A stretch of 64,000 nt of DNA from CAWCTD01 sp963798455 (lineage in GTDB: Bacteria > Acidobacteriota > Terriglobia > Bryobacterales > Bryobacteraceae): the NCBI GenBank assembly GCA_963798455.1, contig CAWCTD010000003.1, positions 2,976,001 through 3,040,000 of the forward strand, written 5' to 3'. Shown here in pieces: positions 18,528 to 25,514 of the stretch; positions within the stretch are counted from its first letter, which is position 1; each line of letters starts with the position of its first letter. Both the position numbers and the translations under genes were made by a program. The notes below the pieces were generated by a model. That model ran no database searches. It worked only from the letters and a program-made list of their open reading frames with translations, and had not been told where the DNA came from.

Positions 18528-18761
18528 TTAGCCCTTTCGTGATTCGACTTGGGCCTTCTCGACCACCTTGACCACGGCTTCGAGTGCTTGCACGTGAGCC
18601 TGCGCCGCGGTCAGCTCCGCGCGAGCGCTGATGAGCGTGATCTCTCGAAGGATCGCCGGATCGATGTTCTTCAAGTACGCATAGTCAAAGATTGGTCCGA
18701 TGCGGTTGTAAACGAAATTGCTTGCCGGCTGAATTGCCGGCTGGATTGGCCCGTTCGACAT
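18528..18761 (-). CDS. 77-residue peptide gene upstream of the radical SAM enzyme
   Basis: The gene has an excellent ribosome binding site: AGGAGG at 18774-18769, seven bases before ATG 18761. The peptide has a Pro/Gln-rich N-terminus (NGPIQPAIQPASN), an aromatic stretch FVYNRIGPIFDYAYLK, and a long Ala/Val/Glu-rich helix to the C-terminus (AQAHVQALEAVVKVVEKAQ). It has no cysteine and no signal peptide. Position and size suit a substrate or chaperone of the adjacent enzyme. The helical C-terminus is unlike a typical RiPP core, so the precursor role is only a hypothesis. Confidence 0.75.
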   Translation of the reverse strand: MSNGPIQPAIQPASNFVYNRIGPIFDYAYLKNIDPAILREITLISARAELTAAQAHVQALEAVVKVVEKAQVESRKG

Positions 18762-18886
18762 TACTATACCTCCTTTTTGCGGAAATGGACTTGACCAGGA
18801 TTTCCATTTTGGAACCCAGGTTGCGATCAGTATACACCCAACCGCCTCCGTTGGAGCTCTTTTTTCATCCTTTTTGTCAACCCTCG

Positions 18887-18927
18887 TTAGAAATGTCCCC
18901 CATCGTTAACTCATTAGAAGTGTCCCC
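18887..18927. repeat. Tandem TTAGAARTGTCCCC motifs, like an IS21-type end
   Basis: TTAGAAATGTCCCC at 18887-18900 and TTAGAAGTGTCCCC at 18914-18927 are direct repeats 27 bases apart with one mismatch. Closely spaced repeats of this type occur at the ends of IS21-like elements. No istA or istB gene is present, so this would be a leftover end. The assignment rests on memory of the motif. Confidence 0.4.
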
Positions 18928-19158
18928 TTTGGTTTGCCTCCGTTTAATCTCAGGGCCTGCCCCTGAAGCGAAGCCCTGCGATTGGCCGAGAGCACGACCA
19001 TTCTATGTTTCGGACCTCACGGCCGGCGGCGCAACCCTCCGGCATGAGCCATCGGTACTGGCAGATGTGCGACGCCGGTACCGCTACGCTCATAAGTTTT
19101 AGCGAGTTGTTCATTTATGTTACTGAAGTAACGATTTACATTCGTCACGGATAATTGG

Positions 19159-19186
19159 TTCGACTTGTTCGGGCTGGATATATAAT
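19159..19186 (+). promoter_or_regulatory. Probable sigma-70 promoter
   Basis: TTCGAC at 19159-19164, a 16-base spacer, and a perfect TATAAT at 19181-19186. The start codon follows 50 bases downstream with AAGGAG at 19223-19228. The -35 box is weak, the -10 box strong. Confidence 0.5.
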
Positions 19187-19236
19187 CGAGCCAGTCCGGA
19201 AGCCAAAGTGGAAATCCCAGTTAAGGAGAACTAGCG

Positions 19237-21129
19237 ATGAGCTATCGATTCAGAGGCAGGCTTTGTGGTCACCTTTGCGACGAATGTTTGGAACAGCTTT
19301 CTGATGTAACGGTTCGGATTTACAGGAACCGGAAGGATCAGAACACCACCGCGCTGGCGGTGGCGGATCCCGGTTTGACGTTGGCCCTGGTCAACCAGGA
19401 CCAATTGAAGGCGAAGACTTCGTCCCTGATCGCGGAAACCACTACCGACGCCGGAGGAAATTTCACATTCGATCTCGGCGATAAACAGAAGTATAGCGGC
19501 GAGGCTTTTGAGATCGATGTTTATTGCGGCACTGTTCCACGCCGCAAACCAGGCCGGAAGAAGGTCGAGCCGCGACAGTTCTCGGTCACCACGCTGCAAC
19601 CTTTATGGAAACAGACAGGCGAGGGCGATTTCACGGCCGGGTGGGACTACTGCCTGCCGCCGCGATTCTGGTGTTACATCCGCGGGCTGTTCGACGCCTG
19701 GGTGATCTGCGGCCGGTTGACGACTTGCGATGACGGCACGCCGATCCCCGGGGCCGTGGTGAGCGCGTTCGACGTGGATTGGCTTCAAGACGATCCGCTT
19801 GGGTCAGGCACAACAGACTCTACCGGCCACTTCCGAATCGATTACAACAGCGCGGACTTCGAGTTGACTCCCTTTTCGCCGCTGATCAACGTCGAGTGGG
19901 TCGGCGGACCGGACGTGTATTTCAGCGCCACGCTCGGTGCTTCGAATATCCTCCAGGAGCCTCGGTCCGAGGGACGAGCGCCGGGGCGCCAGAACATCGG
20001 CCCCTGCTTCTGCGTGGATTTGTGCAGCGACAAAGTCATCGGGCCACCGGACCATTACCCGCACTGGAACAAGGTCTGGGACTTCAGCATTCATCCAGAC
20101 GCGGGACAGGTGGGTTCGCAGTTTTCGGCCGAAGGATATGCCGGCGGTGGGAATTCGTCCTTCGTCTTTGGCGATTCGAACTACCGGGCCGGCGTCCTGC
20201 TGCGCGGGAACTGCCCGCTCACCAACATCGCGGCTCCGACGCATGCGCTGCAGTACCGGTTTGTGATCGGCGAATACACGTGGTCCACCACGCCGGACGA
20301 TCCGAACACGATTCCGTCGGTGGTTCCGGCGTCGCTGAACCCGGTGACCCAGATCCAGCCGACGACGATCGGCTATGTTTACTACACGGACGGCCTGGGC
20401 GTTTACGGGCCCGCTGACGTCGTCATAACCTCGGCGGACCTTGACGCGCAGGGATGGGTCTTACCCATTCTGGGCCGCAACGTAACTGTGGATATGCACA
20501 ACGGGTTCACTGCGGTGGTGGCGATCGACGAAAGCAATTTCTTGCGCACGGACGAGCTGATGGTAATGAACTCTTCCGTGATCACGGCTGCGCACGCGGC
20601 GAAGCTGCCGGGCGGGCTACCGAAGGCGCAAGCCGGGCGCGCGCTGACGAACACAGAGAAAGAGCCGATTCGCCGATATCAGCTTCAATTTGAGGCGCGC
20701 GACGCCTCCACGCTCGCGACCATCTATACCGACAGGCTGAGCTCGATCGTTCTCGACAACAGCCCGGTAATCGTCGCGCTGGACCTGGAGGAACTGCGGA
20801 CGAACGCCTGCAAGCCGGTTGGCGGCGCGGCGTCGATACACGTGCTTTACACCGTGGATCACCCGCACCTGAACAGCTTCAGTATGGCGATTTCCAACAA
20901 CACTGGGACGATCCACGGAGCTCCGCCCATGCCTTCGGGGAGTTTCCTGCCGGGTCCGAACTTCTTCTTCCGCGGCGGGAATGGCGGGCCTCACAACGGC
21001 AGTAGCACGGGAGGCTTCGCGCAGAATATCGCGGGGGACGATCCGTGCGCGTATAGCGTTTCGCTGGCATGGTCTACACGGCAGTACCTGACGTCGGGGA
21101 CGTCGACACAAATCCTTTATTGCAAGTAG
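19237..21129 (+). CDS. 630-residue cytoplasmic-type protein with regulatory-like beta domains
   Basis: Start ATG 19237 is supported by AAGGAG nine bases upstream. There is no signal peptide: the protein begins YRFRGRLCGHLCDECLEQL, with a CxxxCxxC-like cluster. Residues 20-100 and 150-215 look like transthyretin/carboxypeptidase-regulatory-like domains (SDVTVRIYRNR ... TTTDAGGNFTFDL; CGRLTTCDDGTPIPGAVVSA ... DSTGHFRI). A second cysteine group occurs near residue 255 (PCFCVDLCSDK). The C-terminal part is Gly/Ser/Asn-rich. It is divergent from the radical SAM pair in the same island. I do not recognise a named family. Confidence 0.8.
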   Translation: MSYRFRGRLCGHLCDECLEQLSDVTVRIYRNRKDQNTTALAVADPGLTLALVNQDQLKAKTSSLIAETTTDAGGNFTFDLGDKQKYSGEAFEIDVYCGTVPRRKPGRKKVEPRQFSVTTLQPLWKQTGEGDFTAGWDYCLPPRFWCYIRGLFDAWVICGRLTTCDDGTPIPGAVVSAFDVDWLQDDPLGSGTTDSTGHFRIDYNSADFELTPFSPLINVEWVGGPDVYFSATLGASNILQEPRSEGRAPGRQNIGPCFCVDLCSDKVIGPPDHYPHWNKVWDFSIHPDAGQVGSQFSAEGYAGGGNSSFVFGDSNYRAGVLLRGNCPLTNIAAPTHALQYRFVIGEYTWSTTPDDPNTIPSVVPASLNPVTQIQPTTIGYVYYTDGLGVYGPADVVITSADLDAQGWVLPILGRNVTVDMHNGFTAVVAIDESNFLRTDELMVMNSSVITAAHAAKLPGGLPKAQAGRALTNTEKEPIRRYQLQFEARDASTLATIYTDRLSSIVLDNSPVIVALDLEELRTNACKPVGGAASIHVLYTVDHPHLNSFSMAISNNTGTIHGAPPMPSGSFLPGPNFFFRGGNGGPHNGSSTGGFAQNIAGDDPCAYSVSLAWSTRQYLTSGTSTQILYCK

Positions 21130-21219
21130 GGGCGCAAGAACAGCCTTCCCGGGCGTTATCACAGTCGTCCGGGGAGGCTCTGCGACGTTCGTGGGCGGTG
21201 TGTTTATTGGGGTCAACTC

Positions 21220-21505
21220 GCCCCGCGTCTTGCCCCGGCACGTACTCCATCACCATCAAGTTCATCCCGCCTTCTTGCGTGATGTCGTGGACGGTGATGA
21301 TATTGGGGTGATTCAGGGCAGAAGCCGACTGAGCCTCCTGGATGAACCGTCGTTTGCGCTCGGGATCGGCGACCCTCTCCGGCGGCATAATCTTGATGGC
21401 CATGAAGCGGTCCAGGTGGCTGTCCCGGGCTTTGTACACCATTCCCATCCCCCCCTCGCCCAGCTTCTTGAGGATCTGTTAGCGCGAGATGGTCTTGCCA
21501 ACCAT
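21220..21505 (-). pseudogene. Truncated serine/threonine protein kinase gene
   Basis: From ATG 21505 the minus strand reads MVGKTISR, a TAA stop, then QILKKLGEGGMGMVYKARD. It continues through the kinase lysine (MAIKIMPPERV) and the C-helix (FIQEAQSASALNHPNIITVH) to MEYVPGQ. The Gly-rich loop and Lys are intact. A nonsense change (probably Tyr TAC to TAA) sits at codon 9, and the similarity ends near 21225, so the catalytic HRD and DFG parts are missing. A remnant of a Pkn-type kinase inside the island. Confidence 0.8.
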
Positions 21506-22274
21506 GGCCGCCCTCCGGGCCGGAGAATCGGACCCTCTCGTCTGCCTGGTGAATCAATTGTACAGCAACGATGGGCAAATTGAGCTCCGAGAGTCAACTA
21601 ACTGCTTGCAGATCAGTGGATTGCTCTCGCCTACGGGGTCGATCGCTCCCCAAGAGTCGGCGTTGCTTCACCGATCGGGCGTTTTCGGCCCAGAAGTGAT
21701 TGAATAGACCGGCGTTGCGTCCGCTCCAGTAGCTCTCCCGTGTGGCGGTCAACAGGTGCATTGGGGAAGCCTGCGGGCGCTTTCGTCAGCTACCGTACTG
21801 CCCCTATTTCTTGGCGTATCCGACGGTACGGCAGAACGTAATATGCTGGTCCGGCTTCAACTTCACCGCCTCAGAGAGCGCGTCGCGATCCACCATCGCC
21901 CGGAAGACGGTAACCAGGCCCTCCGAGGCGCAGTACAGGTACACGTTCTGTCTAATAAAGCCCGTTGTCGTGCGCAAATAATCCGTCCGACCGTTACGTG
22001 ATTGATTCTACGGGCTATTGTGGTGTGCGATCCTGAGCCTCTCTGGCATCGCCCACGCGGTCTCTTTCGAGTCTTCTCCACTTCTTCTGAATACTGCAAC
22101 GGGTGGTCCTGGGTCTCGGCCGCTTCCTGGTCCTGATGATACGGTCCGCCTGTTGATCCATCGATCTGGCCTGCTCAAGTTTAGGGCAATTTTGGGCAAT
22201 GCGCGACGGCAACGATGGCAAATATGGCAGTCACGGCAACGAGGGACCTGCAAGTTGCAGATTCTATTGACCCC
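21506..22274. other. Gene-free right end of the island
   Basis: About 770 bases between the kinase remnant and the right attachment repeat. Open frames of 60-80 codons exist but lack ribosome binding sites and recognisable domains. I see no integrase fragment that I can support. Confidence 0.4.
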
Positions 22275-22329
22275 TCGAGGGTTCGAATCCCTCTCTCTCC
22301 GCCAAATAGAATCAATAACTTACGGGTGG
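22275..22329 (+). repeat. Right attachment repeat (copy of tRNA-Ser 3' end)
   Basis: Repeats 16205-16259 with four substitutions, including the T-arm GGGTTCGAATCC and acceptor strand CTCTCTCC. No 5' half of a tRNA precedes it, so it is not a second gene. The cytochrome operon ends 30 bases to the right. Confidence 0.85.
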
Positions 22330-22359
22330 GATGGAGTTTGGCCTCGGGAAGTTGCCTTT

Positions 22360-23751
22360 CTACCAAGCCCCCTCTTTCTTCGACTGCAGTGACCAGAGGT
22401 ACTCGACGATCCGGTTGACCTCTTCGTCCGTCAGGATGTTCTTCCAGGAGGGCATGTACAAGGGCGGAGCAGGCTTGGCCGAATCTGCCAGCGGCGGTAG
22501 CTTGCCATTGCGGATGATGGTGGTAATCTCCGCCTTGGTGTAGTCTTCGGATGCGTGCAGGAGCGATGGCACCTCGCCGCCTTGGCTGTTGGGATTGGGC
22601 ACCCCGCCCTGAAGTTGCAGGCCATGGCAGCCAACGCACCCGAAACGGGCGAAGCTTTGCCGGCCGGCTTCGAGCACCGCCGCGTTTCCAGCAAGCAGCT
22701 TCGGCCTGCCTGAGAGTATCGATTTTGCATCATCGGCTGTGGCCACGGCCAGGAAGCCAATGATCGCCTTTCTCTCGTTCGGGTCCAGATCGTACGCCGG
22801 CATGGTGCTTCCCGGAGAGACCAGGTCGGGATTCACCAACTGCTCGTCCAACCATCCGGCGGAGTGCTGCTGAGTAGCACCGAGAAGGTCGGGACTCCCC
22901 TTCGCGCCCGCTCCGCCGACGCTGTGACAGGCAAGGCAATTCTTCTCCACGAAGAGTTGCCGGCCATAAGACGGGCTTGGAATCAACCGCACGCTGGAGT
23001 AGTAGGCCCCCATCTGCTCGTTAGTGAGGGACAGCATGTAGAAGGTGAGCGCGCGCGCCTGTTCGCGCGTGAACTGGAAGTTAGGCATCGGCGAATTGGG
23101 CGACACCGAGTTAGGTTTTAGGAAATGGCGCTCCAGCCACTCCGGGTTGCGGCTGGAGGCGCCTTCCGCCGTCAAGTCAGGCCCGATACTCCCTCCCACG
23201 CCGTTCAATTTGTGGCAGCCGCGGCAGCCATGTGTCTCAAAGAGCCGCCGACCTTCGGTGAGTTGGGGCACGCCGGGAACGTCGCCCTCCTTGTGACACC
23301 GCCCGCAGGAGGCGCGGAGGTAGTCCCTCGGCAGCAGGGGCTGGGACCAGAAATCCACCTGCCCGTGCGCGGTCAGTTTGTCGGTCGCCAAACCCTGCCC
23401 GCCGTGGCAGATCGTGCAGCCGAACTTCGCCGAACGGTGCGGCGCCAGGTTGGGATGAAAGGTGAACGGCAGGGGGGCGTTCTTCATGGTGGGGTCTTCC
23501 ACTCCGAGGTGGCATGTCGTACACCGATCCACACGTTGCAAACCGGGGAGCAGAACCTGGTTCACGGCCAGGGTGGTGGCCAGGACGGCATTCTTCGCGG
23601 CAGCATTTGGCTCCGCCTGCGAGGCCAAGCGGTAGTATCGCGCCTGATACGTCTTCCAGGAAGGAGTGCCGGCTTGCCTGACTGCTACAAACATGAGCGC
23701 CAGGACCACCACGCTCAGCGCGAAGAACCACTGCGACATCCGCCGGTCCAT
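22360..23751 (-). CDS. Membrane-anchored hexaheme cytochrome c of a bc-type complex
   Basis: A 463-residue protein with one N-terminal membrane helix (WFFALSVVVLALMFVAV) and six CxxCH heme sites: CTTCH, CTICH, CGRCH, CRGCH, CLACH and CVGCH. The last three sit in repeated class I cytochrome folds with downstream Met ligands (SPMPNF, STMPAY, YMPSW). It is the last gene of the operon; its ATG overlaps the cytochrome b stop (TAATG), so it is probably the electron-accepting cytochrome subunit of the complex, replacing cytochrome c1. Confidence 0.9.
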   Translation of the reverse strand: MDRRMSQWFFALSVVVLALMFVAVRQAGTPSWKTYQARYYRLASQAEPNAAAKNAVLATTLAVNQVLLPGLQRVDRCTTCHLGVEDPTMKNAPLPFTFHPNLAPHRSAKFGCTICHGGQGLATDKLTAHGQVDFWSQPLLPRDYLRASCGRCHKEGDVPGVPQLTEGRRLFETHGCRGCHKLNGVGGSIGPDLTAEGASSRNPEWLERHFLKPNSVSPNSPMPNFQFTREQARALTFYMLSLTNEQMGAYYSSVRLIPSPSYGRQLFVEKNCLACHSVGGAGAKGSPDLLGATQQHSAGWLDEQLVNPDLVSPGSTMPAYDLDPNERKAIIGFLAVATADDAKSILSGRPKLLAGNAAVLEAGRQSFARFGCVGCHGLQLQGGVPNPNSQGGEVPSLLHASEDYTKAEITTIIRNGKLPPLADSAKPAPPLYMPSWKNILTDEEVNRIVEYLWSLQSKKEGAW

Positions 23752-25037
23752 TACTCAGCCCCCGTTATGTGAACCCACGGCGGTACCAGGGCCCAGCCCG
23801 GGCCACGGAAGAAAGTGCCGATGACGATCAGGGCCACATTGGCGAGCGCGAACGCAGCGAAAAACCAAAGCGCCCATTGGCGCTGGGCGGGCCTGCGGCT
23901 CGGGTTCGAATCCAGGTAGGGAATCGCCAGCAGAGCCAGGACGAGCAAGGCCGGGACCACGACGCCACCTATCAGGGCGGAGTGACTCACCATCTCCTGA
24001 AGTCCAAGAAAGTACCAGGGAGCTTTGGCCGGGTTCGGCGTTTTCACGGGGTTGGCCATCTCCTCGAGCGGTGCGTTCCAATACAGAGACACGGCCATGA
24101 CGGTAGCGACCGTCGCCAACAGCGCGATCCCCTCGCGGAAAAAAGCATAGGGGTAGGAGAAAACCAGGTCCTCTTCCTCCTCCGCCGTGACGGTCTCAAA
24201 AAGCGGCTGGCCCGTGACCACCTCCATGAGCCCGTAGGTCTTCTCATGCGACGCCGGCACAATCGCGAATTCGGGTTCGGGCTCCGGCATTGAGCCGATC
24301 TTCACCAGCGGCGCCGGGCTTTCCTCCTTCAGTTTCCAGACGGGACGCGACAAGCCCCCGTCCTTGCGGATCCTCCAAAAGTGAACCATGGTCAGCACAA
24401 TCATCAGTGAGGGCAAGACCGCTACGTGCAAAACGTAGAAGCGCAGCAGGGCGAACTCGCCGACCGTGTGGCCCCCCAGCAGCAATTCCCGGATTCGGGA
24501 GCCGATCAACGGAGCATAGCTGCCGATATTTGTACCGACGGTGATTGCCCAGAACGCCAGTTGGTCCCACGGCAGCAGATAGCCGGTGAACGAGAGGCCG
24601 AGCGTCAGCAGGAACAGAAATACGCCGATCACCCAGTTGAACTGCCGCGGCCTCTTGTAGGAGCCCGTGTAGAAGACCCGGCACATGTGCAGGAACACGC
24701 AGATCACCATGCCGTGCGCGGCCCACCGGTGCATGTTCCGGAAGAAGGTCCCCAGAAAGACCACGAATTGGAGGTCTTTCATATCCTGGTATGCTTCCGG
24801 CGGATGGGGCCTGTAGTAGAACATCAGCGCGACGCCGGTTGTGACAAGAATCAAGAACAGATAAAACGTGATGAAGCCGAGATACCAGGTATGCTTGAGC
24901 TTCAGTTGCTCCCTATGCACTTTGGTGGGGTGAATATGGAGCCAGAGGTTGTGAAAGACGAGTTCCGCCTTCCCCTTGCCGGTGGAAAGCGGATCCCGTC
25001 GGAATACCGATTGCCAGACCTCTCGTATGGGGTTCAT
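23751..25037 (-). CDS. Cytochrome b (b6/subunit IV-type fusion)
   Basis: A 428-residue quinol-oxidising cytochrome b. Paired heme-ligand histidines are seen in two helices: RNMHRWAAHGMVICVFLHMCR, and FYVLHVAVLPSLMIVLTMVHFW. The Qo-site motif reads APWY (AKAPWYFLGLQEM) instead of PEWY. A charged linker joins the N-terminal b-type half to a subunit-IV-like half. ATG 25037 (MNPIREVW) is preferred; the open frame further upstream overlaps the Rieske gene. It lies between the Rieske and hexaheme genes in one operon. Confidence 0.93.
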   Translation of the reverse strand: MNPIREVWQSVFRRDPLSTGKGKAELVFHNLWLHIHPTKVHREQLKLKHTWYLGFITFYLFLILVTTGVALMFYYRPHPPEAYQDMKDLQFVVFLGTFFRNMHRWAAHGMVICVFLHMCRVFYTGSYKRPRQFNWVIGVFLFLLTLGLSFTGYLLPWDQLAFWAITVGTNIGSYAPLIGSRIRELLLGGHTVGEFALLRFYVLHVAVLPSLMIVLTMVHFWRIRKDGGLSRPVWKLKEESPAPLVKIGSMPEPEPEFAIVPASHEKTYGLMEVVTGQPLFETVTAEEEEDLVFSYPYAFFREGIALLATVATVMAVSLYWNAPLEEMANPVKTPNPAKAPWYFLGLQEMVSHSALIGGVVVPALLVLALLAIPYLDSNPSRRPAQRQWALWFFAAFALANVALIVIGTFFRGPGWALVPPWVHITGAE

Positions 25038-25039
25038 AT

Positions 25040-25495
25040 TCACACCATCAGCCGATAGGACGCGGAAACCACGTGGTCCTTGTCCACTCTTAGTAAGCCG
25101 TCGCGGGCCAAGGTGACCTCCAGCCACTCGAGTGGCTTCGGCGCAGGGCCGTGTAGCACCTTTCCGTCGGAAGCGAACACGCTCCCGTGACAAGGGCAGT
25201 GGAAGCGGCGGTCGCTGCTGAAATACTGAACCGTGCAGCCCAGATGGGTGCAGATGGCGCTAGCCACCGCGAATCCTTTCTCCGTGTCGCGAAACACGAA
25301 GATCTTCTCTTCCGGGAGAAAAGTGGGAAGGCCCAGAGGGAAGTCCCCCGGGTTGCCGATCGTGAAACTCTGTGGAGGCTCGTAAAACACGTTGGGGGTG
25401 AGGAACCGAACGACCGCGGCAAGGCTCATCCCAATGGCTGACCACAGGGCAGCTATCCCCGCGGCGCCCCAGCTCAGAAAAGATCGTCGGTGCAT
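25040..25495 (-). CDS. Rieske iron-sulfur protein of the bc complex
   Basis: A 151-residue protein that passes electrons from quinol to cytochrome c. It has a twin-arginine-like anchor (MHRRSFLSWGAAGIAALWS) and both cluster motifs, CTHLGC and CPCHGS, which supply two Cys and two His ligands. ATG 25495 is chosen because it opens directly onto the anchor; the longer frame has no sensible N-terminus. Its stop is two bases before the cytochrome b start. Confidence 0.95.
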   Translation of the reverse strand: MHRRSFLSWGAAGIAALWSAIGMSLAAVVRFLTPNVFYEPPQSFTIGNPGDFPLGLPTFLPEEKIFVFRDTEKGFAVASAICTHLGCTVQYFSSDRRFHCPCHGSVFASDGKVLHGPAPKPLEWLEVTLARDGLLRVDKDHVVSASYRLMV

Positions 25496-25514
25496 GGCGT
25501 CACTCTCCAGAGGA

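Larger units (their letters stand above)
18781..19236. other. Divergent intergenic region within the island
   Basis: 456 bases between the peptide gene and the 630-residue protein gene. It holds the AGGAGG of the peptide gene at its left border, two TTAGAARTGTCCCC repeats at 18887 and 18914, and a probable promoter for the rightward gene. No further coding sequence was seen. Confidence 0.5.
16205..22329. mobile_element. Genomic island integrated at tRNA-Ser(GGA)
   Basis: A 6.07-kb interval lies between 55-bp direct repeats of the tRNA-Ser 3' end. Its sequence looks richer in A and T than the flanks and its genes have no link to either side. Cargo is a B12-type radical SAM enzyme with an upstream peptide gene, a divergent 630-residue protein and a truncated kinase gene. 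There are also repeats like the ends of IS21-type elements. No integrase, recombinase or mobilisation gene is visible, so it is either a decayed remnant or was moved by an enzyme encoded elsewhere. Confidence 0.75.

Noticed and set aside
22275..22329. A second tRNA-Ser gene
   Set aside because: Only the T-arm and acceptor 3' strand are present; there is no D-arm or anticodon, so it is an attachment-site copy.
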